A stretch of 64,000 nt of DNA from positions 62,001-126,000 of the forward strand of contig JAFMOC010000424.1 in the NCBI GenBank assembly GCA_019802505.1. Direction: 5' to 3'. The position numbers and the translations under genes are program-made. The stretch is from Corydoras sp. C115. Its lineage: Eukaryota; Chordata; Actinopteri; Siluriformes; Callichthyidae. Positions 11,195-21,504 of the stretch are shown here, piece after piece (within the stretch, counting starts at the first letter, position 1; the number at the start of each line of letters is the position of its first letter). The notes beneath the pieces are model-generated. The model had not been told where the DNA came from. It saw only the letters and a list, made by a program, of their open reading frames with translations, and made no database searches.

Positions 11195-11510
11195 TAATTA
11201 TATAAATCAGATTAGATTAGATTATGTTACCTGTACGTTCAGGTAATGAAGACGTTCTCCGTCGATGCCGCCGTTCTAATAGTTACGTTATGTCAAATCA
11301 CCGCACCACACCGTCCTCGTGAGCCCGAATGTGGGTTAACATTAGTTATCACTCGGGTTTTGTTCCAGAACGCTTGGCATTCCCTCCCATCGGTTCTGTT
11401 CGTTGTGCTGAACATGCAAAGTGCCTTAAAACATCCATCATGGAGTCATTCATCACCTCATAACAGCGTTCACAATCACATGAGGTCATCTTGTAGACAC
11501 CTTTACGTAT
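11195..11510 (-). promoter_or_regulatory. Duplicated upstream region, copy 1
   Basis: Nearly identical to 14090-14375, including GAGCCCGAATGTGGGTTAAC and CATCATGGAGTCATTCATCA. Each copy lies just upstream of a minus-strand group A receptor, so the promoter was probably duplicated with the gene. Confidence 0.5.
11231..11330 (-). other. Probable 5' noncoding exon of the receptor at 7794-8660
   Basis: On the minus strand the sequence reads ..CGTACAG followed by GTAACA, a donor at 11230. The next receptor acceptor on this strand is at 8673-8680, giving an intron of about 2.56 kb that holds the satellite. The block 11195-11510 is duplicated at 14090-14375 upstream of the paralogue, which supports a shared promoter region. 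The exon's 5' limit and a TATA box are not visible. Confidence 0.45.
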
Positions 11511-11759
11511 CCGAATTTGATGGGGGGGGGGCATCAGCATCCCTGGAGTGATGAAGGGGCCTTCGCTTAAGAACCTACATTAGTAACTTCAATGGACTCT
11601 GGATTTCAACACTGAGCCTTTAGATTGACAGAGCAACACCCCACGCTAAAAGTGAGGGTACACCAATTCCGAATTTCCTGTTGGGTGTTGGAAATTTGAC
11701 CTAAAGGACAAATAAAACTCACCAGTCACTTTATTTGGTACACGTCATTGTTTATTGTA

Positions 11760-11820
11760 TCATTGAGGATATAGATAGATAGAGGATATAGAGGATATAG
11801 AGGAGGATATAGAGGATATA
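11760..11820 (+). repeat. (AGAGGATAT)n short tandem repeat
   Basis: ATAGAGG/ATAGAT units, adjoining a G run and the S1 copy that follows. Confidence 0.85.
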
Positions 11821-12078
11821 GGGGGGGGGTGGAGAACGTTTTAGGCGCTGGGCAGGTACATCCAGAACAGGGAACCAATCTATCACTGGACACACATTCA
11901 CTCACACAAACTCTATATGGGGCAATTTGGAGAATTCAATTGACCTTGATCCATGTTTTTGGACTGTGGGAGGAAACAGGAGAACCCGGAGGAAACCCAC
12001 GCGGACACGGAAAGAACATGCAAACTCCACCCAGGCTGGGATTCGAACCGGGAATCCTTAGCGCTGAGAGGAGCGGAA
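11821..12078 (-). mobile_element. S1 SINE-like repeat, truncated at both ends, minus orientation
   Basis: Body from the GGAGAACGTTTTAGGCGC block to the reversed box B (GATTCGAACCGGG) and GCGCTGAGAGGAG. Box A and the tail are missing. Confidence 0.8.
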
Positions 12079-12459
12079 TATATAATATGAAAAAAATAAC
12101 ACCTTTCTGTTTTCAGTTTTTATTATTTACGTAGTTCTATGTCCCTAATGTACTTCGAAATAAATCCAAATTCATTAATTAATTTAATTTAACAAATTTA
12201 ACAAACTGACTCTAGATTCTCTAGAAAAAAGTTCCACCCTTTACCAACTGAGAACACGTCGCCACGGAATCGATGCGTGGCTTTTAAAGTACTCCTGAGC
12301 CCATGTGACGATATTGATGGCTTGCAGGACACATGACATTTTTCAGTTCTATACATCATGTTCGTTTTCTACGAAGTATTATAAAACATAAACGTAGAAT
12401 TTAAAAAGCAGACGCTCTCAAAAAAAAAAACCTAATAATCTAATAAAATTAGTTCGGTC

Positions 12460-13326
12460 TCATTCAGTATCCTTCTTTCCGCAACTTTTGAAACGTCTCT
12501 CCTTGTAAAGCCTCCATAAAGGTGGAAGCAGAACACTGAAGAAATTCAGGGACAACAAGGGGCAGGAAATTTCACAACGAATCAATATCTCGTCTTTAAC
12601 TATTAATTTGAAGGCGGCGATGGCCATCAGGGGCGAGTAGCTCAAGACGATAGTGAGCAGTCCGCTGGAGATGGTCTTGCTGGCGTTCCTCTTCTGTTGG
12701 TTCCTCACGTCTTTGCCTTTTTCGTTCGTGTTCTCTCGGGGTCCTGGGTGCTTGAGAGCGCGGAGAACGTTGACGTAGCACAGGGAGATAACCAGCACGC
12801 CGCCGAGGCAGGTGAACACGAACACGTGGTCGGGAAACGTCAGCAATCCTGATGCTATACACACACCGTGGGCTACCGCCAACAACCATGAGGCTGCGGC
12901 TACCGCGACCCTGTACTGTATACCTTTATATCTCAGGAACGTTATGGGATAGACCACGGCCAGGTACTGCTCCACACAAACGCACACCTGGATCAGGAGC
13001 CTACCGATCCAAGACAGAGCAAACACCAAATGGACCAGAACCTGAACGTTGGCGTCTTTGAAGATCAAGATGTTAGGAAAGTCAACGCACATGATTGAAC
13101 ACAGAAGCACCTCCAGCAGTCTGAGGTTCAGAGGCAGCACCTGGGTGGCTTTGGTTTTACTGACGGCACGCAGTGAACGCCAGAGGAAATAAAAATGCAC
13201 CGGTGTTCCGAAGTAGAAACAGGGGAGCGTTGAATAGATGCCCAACAAAAAGCCAACGTGAGGCTTCTCTAGACAATAAAAAGCGCCCATGACTTCTGGA
13301 GTGGCATTGACGCTCGAGTTGAACAT
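12460..13326 (-). CDS. Group A rhodopsin-like 7TM receptor, 288 aa
   Basis: Close paralogue of the 7794-8660 gene, same length and strand. It carries NSS at residues 3-5, Glu in TM2 (LNLRLLEVLL), VCVEQYLAV at the end of TM3 (Gln for Arg3.50), ALKHPGPRE in the third loop, LSYSPL in TM6 and LLPPLWRLYKE at TM7. Differences from the paralogue cluster in TM1, TM2-TM3, TM4 and the TM6-TM7 loop, while the third loop and TM6 are almost unchanged. The acceptor is at 13339-13346 and the ATG complement at 13324-13326. The intron to the presumed first exon at 14146 is only about 0.8 kb because it lacks the satellite. Ligand unknown. Confidence 0.85.
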   Translation of the reverse strand: MFNSSVNATPEVMGAFYCLEKPHVGFLLGIYSTLPCFYFGTPVHFYFLWRSLRAVSKTKATQVLPLNLRLLEVLLCSIMCVDFPNILIFKDANVQVLVHLVFALSWIGRLLIQVCVCVEQYLAVVYPITFLRYKGIQYRVAVAAASWLLAVAHGVCIASGLLTFPDHVFVFTCLGGVLVISLCYVNVLRALKHPGPRENTNEKGKDVRNQQKRNASKTISSGLLTIVLSYSPLMAIAAFKLIVKDEILIRCEISCPLLSLNFFSVLLPPLWRLYKERRFKSCGKKDTE

Positions 13327-13437
13327 GTTGAAGCCGAGCTGCGAAGTTCAGGAAAAGAATATTATGTATTTATATCTTTATATAAGAATATTATATATAT
13401 ATTTTTTAAATAAAAGGCAAATAAAACAACACTATAT

Positions 13438-13635
13438 ACATCAGGAGGTCATTTTATAGACTTACAAGTGTCCTAAATTGATGTTGGGGTTCAAGTATGA
13501 TGATACAACCCCCATGGAGCAATGAGGGGTCAGAGCCTTGCCCCACGACCCAGTGGTACCTTTATGACCCATTGGTAACTTTGGTGAATTCGGGGGTTGA
13601 ACCTCCAATTTACAAATTAATAGCCCAACTAGGGG
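13438..13635 (-). mobile_element. S2-type SINE (tRNA head), minus orientation
   Basis: Read on the minus strand it has TTGGGCTATTAATTTG, GGTTCAACCCCC (diverged box B) and CCTCATTGCTCC, as in the S2 copies at 43719 and 63025. Its distal end (TCATTTTATAGACTTACAAG) matches the satellite unit of 8745-10660 and sits at the equivalent intron position. Confidence 0.6.
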
Positions 13636-13902
13636 CAGCAAGGTGGCTCAGTGGTAGGCACATTCTCCTCTCAGCAATAGGGATTCCCGGATTGAATCCC
13701 AATTCTCCCCGCGTCCATGTGGGTTTCCTCCGGGTTCTCCGGTTTCCCTCCCACAGTCAAAAGACATGGATCAAGGTCAATTGAATTCTCCAAATTGCCC
13801 CATATAGAGTGTGTGTGTGTGTGTCCAGTGATAGATTGGCGTCCTGTCCAGGGTGTATCAAGTAGAGGATAAAGCAGAAGATGATGGATGGATGGACTCT
13901 TA
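13623..13902 (+). mobile_element. S1 SINE-like repeat with internal deletions
   Basis: Box A AGGTGGCTCAGTGG at 13639-13652, diverged box B (GGATTGAATCC), shortened body, tail GATGGATGGATGG at 13881-13897. Confidence 0.8.
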
Positions 13903-14089
13903 AAGCACCTCATAGTTCAGAGGGTTCAGTGATGTTCAGGAGAACCATGAACACTGAAGAACATGTATCAGGTTCTAACAATATTTATAGACCACAGAAC
14001 CTTTTTTTTTTACAGTTGAAAACTCTGATTGGACTCATAAGAACATAATGAGGACTTCAGAATGACGCACCACTTCAGGAAACTTTATT

Positions 14090-14375
14090 GTAACTTGGAT
14101 TAAATTATACAGCATGATATAATTAATTAGATTAGATTAGTTTACCTGTACGTTCTCCGTCGATGCCGTTCTAATAGTTATGTTATGTCCTCGTGAGCCC
14201 GAATGTGGGTTAACATTGGTTATCACTCGGGTTTTGTTCTTGAACGCTTGGCATTCCCTCCCATCGGTTCTGTTCGTCGTGCTGCACATGCAAAGCGCCC
14301 TAAAACATCCATCATGGAGTCATTCATCACCTCATAACAGCGTTCACAATCACATGAGGTCATCTTGCAGACACT
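14090..14375 (-). promoter_or_regulatory. Duplicated upstream region, copy 2
   Basis: Copy of 11195-11510 located just upstream (minus strand) of the 12460-13326 receptor. It contains the donor site at 14145 and the same conserved blocks. Confidence 0.5.
14146..14200 (-). other. Probable 5' noncoding exon of the receptor at 12460-13326
   Basis: Minus-strand GAGAACGTACAG followed by GTAAAC (donor ending at 14145). It matches the exon proposed at 11231, except that the latter has about 17 extra bases before the donor. The 5' limit is unknown. Confidence 0.45.
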
Positions 14376-14551
14376 TCCATCCCAAATTCACGTCCCGGGG
14401 GGGGCGCTAACAGACAGGACCATTTGGAATTTCATAATTAGTATTTATTAAAGAAATAAAATTAACATAAGTCTGTGATTCTGATATTTTTCTGGACCTG
14501 CGGAGAAAGCCTTGAAGGTCACGGTGGCCCGCTACTCAAGATATGATGGGG

Positions 14552-14670
14552 TCAAACGCTGGCGGACGTGAAGACGTACTTGGTCTCCGTTTTGGTTCTT
14601 CTAAAAGAACTGCTGGACTTGCGGGCCGATTTGGAGAACCCTGAGGGTTCATTAATAGCAACATCAATAG
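14552..14670 (-). CDS. Possible isolated 3'-terminal exon, about 38 codons, unrecognised
   Basis: On the minus strand a candidate acceptor (CCTCACACAG) precedes an open stretch rich in Ser, Lys and Arg (ARKSSSSFRRTKTETKYVF) that ends with a TGA at 14552-14554. The composition looks protein-like, but no partner exons are visible nearby. It may be a gene fragment or chance. Confidence 0.2.
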
Positions 14671-14828
14671 CTGTGTGAGGGAGGAGCTCCCTCTAGTGTC
14701 TCAGCATGGTTTCTACTACTGCTAAGGTGCACAGTGTGCACTTTCATAGCCAAAGAGTAGCTAAGAGTAGCGTTACCTGAGGTATGTACGGATTGTAGGG
14801 GTCCGTACAATTTTATTTTAAAATATTA

Positions 14829-15190
14829 ATTTTCCATCCATTATCTTCCACTTTATCCTCTACTAGGTTCGGGGGGGGGTTCCCCTTACCCATCCAGGGT
14901 TCCCCTTACCCATCCAGGGGAGAACGTTTCGGGCGCTGGGCAGATACACCCAGGACAGGATGCCAATCTATCACTGGACACACACTCACGCACACACACA
15001 CACACTATATGGGGCAATTCAATTGACCTTGATCCATGTTTTTGGACTGTTGGAGGAAACCAGAGAACCCGGCGGAGACCCACGCGGACACGGGGAGAAC
15101 GTGGTAACTCCACCCAGATTGGGATTCGAACCGGTAATCTCCAGCGCTGAGAGGAGAACGTGTTGACCACCAAGCCACCGTGCCGCCCGG
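14829..15190 (-). mobile_element. S1 SINE-like repeat, minus orientation
   Basis: ATCC tail at 14834, a duplicated GTTCCCCTTACCCATCCAGG at 14879-14918, the body, reversed box B and box A ending CCGTGCCGCCC. Confidence 0.85.
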
Positions 15191-15289
15191 ATCGATAACA
15201 ATTTATATTAATATATTCATATCGCTCGCTCGTCCCGAAAATTTGATTTCAAATTTGAAAAGCCACACGCACACGGAACCTGAGACGGA

Positions 15290-15409
15290 ACCGACCACAG
15301 ATTTTAATGTGTGTAAATACGATCGGATACAAATACAGGCTTCTCTGAAGTTCTGCGCATCCGAATTCTTGCTGTCATTGACGACGCCAGTGATCCAGGC
15401 ATTCAGGAG
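15290..15409 (+). other. Probable 5' noncoding exon of the group B receptor
   Basis: Ends TCAGGAG followed by GTACGT (donor at 15410). The acceptor TTTTACAG ends at 15525, giving an intron of only 116 bp. The 5' limit is not defined; the nearest TATA-like tract is diffuse AT sequence at 15200-15215. Confidence 0.5.
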
Positions 15410-15540
15410 GTACGTTTATGGTCTTATGTACTCGATTTCTCTTCGTTTTGTGTATACCATTGAATACCCACCAGTTGTGGGTCACCAGTTTCCTTTTTTT
15501 GGGTTGTTTTGACCTGATTTTACAGAACGAGGGTCTAAAG

Positions 15541-16368
15541 ATGAACATCACAGAACCACTGTTCACCATCGAGGACCCCGCCAACAACGTAACCGATGAA
15601 TCTGATGCCACCAACTTCATGTACCTTGTAGGCTTTGGCGCCAACGGTGCTCTGGGACTTCCGGTCAATTCCTACGTCTTGTGGCTCATCTGCAAGGGGA
15701 AAGGAAGCGGGATAGGCCCCGAGTTCTTCAGCCTGAACCTGGCTCTGTGCGAGATGGTGTTCTGCCTGGGCAGCCTGGCCTTCACGCTCATCCGAATGTT
15801 TCCGGTTCTCTATCTGGTCATATGTTTTTGCGTGGGGCTGCCCTTCATCGGCCGCCCCATGTTCCAGTGCCTCATCTGTATGGAGCGCTTCCAGGCGGTG
15901 CTCTATCCCATCTCCTACCTGAAGTTCAAACCCCTGAGGTACAGGCTGGCCTGCTGCGCCGCCCTCTGGACGCTGGTGCTTGGCTTCGCCGTGTTCTGTC
16001 TGATCGTCATACCTCTGAACAACATGGTCCTGTTCCTCGCCGTGTTCCTGCCCTTGTACACGGTCCTGCTGGTCATCAAGTTGTACTGCTCAATAGCCAT
16101 CTACAAGGCTCTGAAGAACCCCAAACCAGGAGAGCAGGGCAAAGAGAGGGACGAGGCCAACCGCATGAAGAGGAAAGCCATGAACTTCATCATGATCATC
16201 ACGGCAAGCATGTTCTGTCAGAACAGTCCAATCTGCGTTGTGGGGAGTTTGTACGGCGTGCTGTCGCCCGCTGATTTCTACATGTACTGGTGCGTTAGCA
16301 TTCTCAATTCCATGGTTCTGTCTTACGTCAGTCCGGCACTCTACATATACAGAGTTAAACGAGGATAA
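15541..16368 (+). CDS. Group B rhodopsin-like 7TM receptor, 275 aa
   Basis: The reading frame is open from 15418 through the short intron, but the acceptor at 15521-15525 and the first exon-2 ATG place the start at 15541. N-glycosylation sites are NIT (2-4) and NVT (16-18). Glu71 in LNLALCE sits at the TM2 Asp2.50 position, and MERF (114-117) keeps an Arg at 3.50. The third loop has ALKNPKPGE followed by the basic MKRKAM. TM6 lacks CWxP and contains NSP. TM7 ends SPALYIY, with Ser instead of Asn7.49. It shares the loop motif and layout with groups A and C but is the most distinct member. Ligand unknown. Confidence 0.85.
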   Translation: MNITEPLFTIEDPANNVTDESDATNFMYLVGFGANGALGLPVNSYVLWLICKGKGSGIGPEFFSLNLALCEMVFCLGSLAFTLIRMFPVLYLVICFCVGLPFIGRPMFQCLICMERFQAVLYPISYLKFKPLRYRLACCAALWTLVLGFAVFCLIVIPLNNMVLFLAVFLPLYTVLLVIKLYCSIAIYKALKNPKPGEQGKERDEANRMKRKAMNFIMIITASMFCQNSPICVVGSLYGVLSPADFYMYWCVSILNSMVLSYVSPALYIYRVKRG

Positions 16369-16465
16369 AACAATTACACAAAGGTTTAACATCCGATAAT
16401 TAGTCTGTTTATCATAGTGTATGCTTTCTAGTATATATTATGTATTTGTTGTGTAATATAGATGT

Positions 16466-17145
16466 AGCTAAAGTTGCCAAATTTGACAAGTTTTACAATG
16501 ACATCAAGGATAATATAGTGCGAAGTGCGGTAACCATCAGGAAACGGTTTCAGAAAACCAAACTCAGCTGCTATCAGAGACACCTGACGTGCTCCCGTCC
16601 ATCCAAAACCACCAAACACTGGTGTACACCAAAAACCAACCCACTAACACTTACCACATGGCTGTTTTTTTTCATTTAGAAACCATTTCATGAACAATTT
16701 TATGTGCTAAATTTGCCAAATTTGGCAAGTTTTCTAATGAAATCAAGGCTAATGTAGTGCAGAGTGCAGTAACCATCAGGAAACCAAACACATCTGCTAT
16801 CAGAGACAACGAAAACCACCGAACCTACCAAAAACTGGTGTACACCAAAAACCAACCCACTAACACTTTTTTTCATTTAGAATCCATTTTATGACCAATA
16901 AATCCATTTTATGTCGCTAAAGTTTCCAAATTTGGAAAGTTTTCTAATGAAATCAAGGATAATATAGTATAGAGCGCAGTAACCATCAAGAAACGGTTTC
17001 AGAAACCAAACACAGCTGCTATCAGAGACAACTAAACGTGCTTCCATCCATCCAAAACCACCAAACACTGGTGTACACCAAAAACCAACCCACTAACACT
17101 TACTATTTGGCTGTTTTTTTTTCATTTAGAATTCATTTTATGAGC
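16466..17145 (+). repeat. Three tandem ~200-240-bp units
   Basis: Units start near 16466, 16708 and 16914 with AAAGTTGCCAAATTTG-like sequence. Each contains CAGTAACCATCA, GCTGCTATCAGAGACA and TGGTGTACACCAAAAACC, and ends with a TTTCATTTAGAA segment. The middle unit is internally shortened. No protein-coding character. Confidence 0.9.
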
Positions 17146-17276
17146 TCATTACATCATTGATGGGTGAGTCTGAGTTAGAAGGGCTTGTCTGTCCCAAACG
17201 CAAGTCAACACTGTTGGACAATTTAAAAGATCAGGGTCCGGCCTCATAAATACACGTCCAAAATATAGAAGAAAGC

Positions 17277-17420
17277 AAAATCAAATCAAATCAAATCAAA
17301 TCAAGTTTAATCATCACATGCGTAGACGTACACGGTGGTGGTGAAATTCTTTTTAGGCATCTCCACAAGTCCAAAATTCTAATTGAAAATTAGGTAGGCA
17401 AAAAAATAATATAATAATAA
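17277..17420 (+). repeat. (AAATC)n and a retroelement-like end
   Basis: Five CAAAT units at 17279-17302 lead into GTACACGGTGGTGGTGAAAT, reminiscent of 3' ends of fish non-LTR elements. Family not identified. Confidence 0.4.
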
Positions 17421-17455
17421 AAGTAAAATATATATTTTATATTAATAATAATAAA

Positions 17456-17457
17456 GA

Positions 17458-17523
<66 letters not shown>
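17456..17523. repeat. (TA)n microsatellite and T run
   Basis: About 25 TA units followed by a T tract. Confidence 0.95.
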
Positions 17524-17603
17524 AATAAAAAAAATTTGCCTACTTAATTTGCAATTCGAATGCACAACATGCTAAGTTAAAAAAAAGAAAAAATATACAA
17601 ATG

Positions 17604-17696
17604 TCCAGTAATAGATTGCCCCCCCCCCCGTCCTGGGTGTATCTGCCTAGCGCCCGAAACGTTCTCCCCTGGATGGGGAAGATAAGGATAAAATTA
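17604..17696 (+). mobile_element. S1 SINE-like repeat, 3' fragment
   Basis: Only the GTCCTGGGTGTATCTGCC to CTCCCCTGGATGGG part and a trace of the tail remain. Confidence 0.7.
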
Positions 17697-18470
17697 AAAA
17701 GTTGTTTGCATTATGAAGGTGTTGTAGGTTTGGAGACGTGTCCTGGTTCAGAGACCGAACAGCCATTTCAGATGTGTGGACGCTGTGGGACCGACTTGAT
17801 GAGACACTATTAAAGCTCCTGTAGGTGTAATGTGTAGATGTCCCAATACTATTGCACATAAAACATTCCACCGCATTACTATACTATACTATACTATACT
17901 ATACTATACTATTATTATAAGAATACAAGTACTCACCGCAGTCAGCTGACATCCTGACCCTGGAACTGTTGTCCTCTTGTCCTCGGTGAATAAGATACCC
18001 ACACTGTTTTTAAAACGTTTAACCTCTTTATAGTCTTTTTATTTATTTTTTTTTGTTAATGTATTTTTATATAATGTCATTAGAAGTTCTTCAAGCAATC
18101 CACGTGAAATGTGCACTTTTACGTTTTACATTTTTTAAAATTGTGACTTAAGTCCAACAAACGCTGAAATACAGACCTGCTTTCCATTCCACGTGACCAT
18201 CATCCGTGATGTCATCCGAACCGGACTTCATAACCACAATTAAAATCGTACGCCATCGTCGTGACGTCCCGCGGTGATTTGTATGTCTGCTGTCCCTTCT
18301 TTCACCTTTTTGATGCTGAAGCTGTGTGATGCATTCACACCCCTCGTCCCTCGATCTGTCACGTCCACGGCGCGGGTTACACGACTGTAAGTCTGATTAT
18401 ATAAAAATAAACACGTACGCTCCATGTACCATGTGTATGCATGGTTTAAATAGCAATTAACTACATTTAC
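17697..18470. other. Intergenic DNA, nothing recognised
   Basis: Contains an ACTAT pentanucleotide repeat at 17877-17912. Otherwise unique-looking sequence without supported genes. Confidence 0.4.
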
Positions 18471-18471
18471 A

Positions 18472-18475
18472 CACA

Positions 18476-18543
<68 letters not shown>
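18472..18543. repeat. (CA)n microsatellite
   Basis: Two CA runs separated by single G interruptions. Confidence 0.95.
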
Positions 18544-18546
<3 letters not shown>

Positions 18547-18637
18547 TGTGTGAAGCGAGTACTTGATGGAACCTGGAATCGAACCGGAGACTATCAGACA
18601 TTCTGCAGTCGAGATTTCTACATTTGGGGAACGTGAG

Positions 18638-18873
18638 TGCCGGTGGCACGCTGGCTTAGTGGTTTGGCATGTTCTCCTCTCAACGCTAGGGATTCCCGGT
18701 TCGAATACCCATCTGGGTGGAGTTTCCATGTTCTCCCCGTGTCCGCGTGGGTTCTCCGGTTTCCTCCCACAGTCCAAAAAACATGGATCAAGTCAATTGC
18801 GCCCAAAACGTACTCCCCTGGATGGACATGGACATGGAACCCCCCCCCCCCCTGTGACCCTAGTGGATGGAAG
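18638..18873 (+). mobile_element. S1 SINE-like repeat, internally deleted
   Basis: Box A CTGGCTTAGTGG at 18651-18662, box B GGTTCGAATACC at 18698-18709; the middle segment (CCCCATATAGAG to CTGCCCAGC) is missing; ends CCTAGTGGATGG. Confidence 0.8.
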
Positions 18874-19154
18874 TGCAGATGGGCGTGTCCGTCTCGTAAC
18901 GAGGTGTGTTCTGTACGTTTCTCGGCTGAACACGCCCTCTGCAGACGTGGACGGTCAGACGTGGTTCTCTATCTGGTTAGGTGGTGGATCATCAACACAG
19001 ACGCCGCGTGTCCAACGCCGCGGAACGCCGAGACCAATGGAACGCTATTAAATCTGAGTGCATTTGTACAGAGAACACAGATCCATAGAACACACTATAC
19101 TGTGGGTTCTCCATCCACACTCACATGGAGAACCTCATGGAGCAGCAACGCCTC

Positions 19155-19255
19155 GAGTCCAGCTAGCTGCACCGTGGAAATAGCAACCCGCCAAAGTCAG
19201 AGTGCCACCTGGATCTTAAAGGGTAACGGCGAGGGACACGCTGATTGGTTTATCG
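19155..19255 (+). repeat. Dispersed repeat, copy 1 (related copies at 19465-19558 and 32055-32125)
   Basis: GCACCGTGGAAATAGCAACC, CAAAGTCAGAGTGCCACC and CTTAAAGGGTAACG are shared with a second direct copy 300 bp downstream and with an inverted diverged copy near 32055-32125. Family unknown. Confidence 0.7.
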
Positions 19256-19464
19256 GACGTTACAACATGCTAGAACCTCGTGAGAACACGGTCCCGGGTT
19301 TGATTCCAGGTTTAGGTTTATACGAGCAGTTGGTGTGGGGAGTTGGCATGTTCTCCCCATGACCATGTGGGTTTACTTTGGGATCTCGGGTTTCTTCTCA
19401 CGTTCCAAACACATGCTGAATGGTTCTGTAGAATCCATCAATGACTCCATCACTTGAGAGTTGA

Positions 19465-19558
19465 GTCCAGGTAGCTGCACCGTGAAAATAGCAACCCGCC
19501 AAAGTCAGAGCGCCACCTGGATCTTAAAGGGAACCGCGAGGGACATGCTGATTGGTAT
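19465..19558 (+). repeat. Dispersed repeat, copy 2
   Basis: About 90% like 19155-19255 over the shared part, ending ACATGCTGATTGGTATAT. Confidence 0.7.
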
Positions 19559-19909
19559 ATTATTTTTTTTAGTAGTTCCTCATTCGGCTCAGTGGTTGTT
19601 GCTGTTGCCGCTGATTAATGACAACGTGGTTCAGAACCCTCTGTGTGGAGGACGGTGGTGGTGCTGCGACACGGGGCGCTGGCTGACAATTTAAACAAAT
19701 CATGTGACGGATGGAAACGAACTTTGCAAAATGGATAAATGTTCTCACAGATCATTTAAAAGCTCATTAAGCGGATCGCAGGTTCCTCGTTTGTACGCAT
19801 TAATAAAGTCATTTCTGCTCTAACGTCGAACGTGTTTGTTTAAATAAATCTCGTATTTGAATGCTGATCTATCACCGCACCTGTACCCCGTCCACCCTCC
19901 TCATCAGGC

Positions 19910-19917
19910 TATATAAA
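19910..19917 (+). promoter_or_regulatory. TATA box of the 21505 receptor
   Basis: TATATAAA about 130 bp before the splice donor at 20046. The same spacing pattern recurs upstream of four other receptors in the window. Confidence 0.6.
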
Positions 19918-19941
19918 CTACCCCCATGTGCCTGGAGCTTC

Positions 19942-20045
19942 ACGTTCTATGATAGAACACTTCTATCATCAGAAGCGCCGCATTTAACTTGAAATAAGTT
20001 TAAGGGACTTTGTTTTAAAATGAACGACTTCGGATTTCAGGAAAG
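19942..20045 (+). other. Probable 5' noncoding exon of the 21505 receptor
   Basis: Region from about 25-30 bp after the TATA box to TCAGGAAAG, followed by the donor GTAAAA. The intron runs to the acceptor at 21431-21437. Confidence 0.5.
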
Positions 20046-20249
20046 GTAAAAGCTCCGTTACACTGCGTGTTGACTTAATTAACATTTAGATTTTCTAATT
20101 ACAGCCTTTCAATTAAAGTTTTAATTCCGTATGGAGAACAACAGAACCTTTGAACTGTCATAGGCAGCTGAGCTTAGTAGTAGTAATGTTTTTTGTAATG
20201 GTGGTCAATGCGTGCAGTACCGGACTCGACCACACGAGACAAATTAGAT

Positions 20250-20385
20250 TTACATTTACATAATTTCGTCATTTAGCAGATGTTGTTTATTAAAAGCGAC
20301 TTACAAATAAGAGAACAACACAAGTCGGTAGTTACGGAAAAACTAGCTACAGCGTAGAATCAAACCTGATCATTTTCCGATCCCG
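20250..20385 (-). mobile_element. L2-type LINE 3'-end fragment, minus orientation
   Basis: ATTTACATTTAC followed by AAAAGCGACTTACAAATAAG and ATCAAACCTGATCATT, matching the start of the larger L2 fragment at 33481-33625. Confidence 0.6.
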
Positions 20386-20625
20386 GCGTTTATATATATA
20401 TATATATATATTACATTTGTTTATAACATTATTGTTTTAAATTTAATTTCTAAAATGTATTAAAATGGCAATAGAGAGAGCGCACTTACCAAACACGGTC
20501 ATTGAGCAGCAACAGCACCCCTGCGGAGACACTAGAGGGAGCCCCGTCCACCCTTAGCCCTCGTTGCAAGCGTGATTAGCATCGACAAAGTTTACGAACA
20601 CATAACACATATATAAATAAAAATA

Positions 20626-20632
20626 TAATAAT

Positions 20633-20667
<35 letters not shown>

Positions 20668-20690
20668 TAGATAGATAGATACAGATAGAT
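20626..20690. repeat. (AAT)n, (AT)n and (GATA)n microsatellites
   Basis: Simple repeats directly before an S1 copy. Confidence 0.9.
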
Positions 20691-20692
20691 AG

Positions 20693-20942
20693 GCGGCATG
20701 GTGGCTTAGTGTTTAGCATGTTCTCCTCTCAGCACTAGGGATTCCCGGTTCGAATCCCCATCTGGATGGAGTTTCCATGTTCTCCCCGTGTCCGCGTAGG
20801 TTTCCTCCGGGTTCTCCGGTTTCCTCCCACAGACCAAAAACATTGATCAAGTCAATTGAATCCCGTGATGTTCTCCCCTGGATGGGCATGGGGAACCCCA
20901 CCACAACCCTAATATAGGATAAAGCGGGAGATAATGAATGAA

Positions 20943-20947
<5 letters not shown>
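20693..20947 (+). mobile_element. S1 SINE-like repeat, internally deleted, inside a TA microsatellite
   Basis: Box A GGTGGCTTAGTG at 20700, box B GGTTCGAATCC at 20747-20757, a deletion of the CCCCATATAG to CTGGGTGTATC part, tail AATGAATGAATGAAT. TA repeats lie on both sides. Confidence 0.85.

Positions 20948-21004
<57 letters not shown>
20948..21004. repeat. (TA)n microsatellite
   Basis: About 28 TA units after the S1 copy. Confidence 0.95.
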
Positions 21005-21009
<5 letters not shown>

Positions 21010-21504
21010 ACAATAATTTAATACAAATATTTAATAATAATAATACTAATAATAATAAATTAAAAAATAAATAAAAAACAAGGTTTGTTTTATGAATAAG
21101 TCTATTGGAAGTAAAATGTTAATAATCTGATCTTCTGTGATGTAATCTAGTCCGGTTTTTAAAGTGACAGAAAACAAAATACCGCTTTCTCTAACAATTA
21201 AACACTGCCATCTAGTGGTCAAATTACAAAACACTGTTTATAAAAACAGCTGTTTAAAATAATGTAGAGTATATCACGCATAAACGCTCAGCGGTGTGTG
21301 TTATTGTTAATGATGTCACCGCCGATGACGATCGCCTCAGCCAATCAGATTACAGGACCGAAGCGACCCGTTTATGAGTTTGTGTTCTAAAGTCGAAACT
21401 CTGGTCCGTAAAACCGTGTTCTGCGTTCTGTCCTCAGAGCTCTGGTGACAGCGACCCCGCAGCCGTCGGAGAACGCAGCGTCCCTTGTGGCGGGGGAAGG
21501 GGAG

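Noticed and set aside
15418..15540. Longer N-terminus for the group B receptor starting at 15418
   Set aside because: The extra residues come from a 116-bp intron with a good donor at 15410 and acceptor at 15525. The paralogues all begin just after their acceptor.
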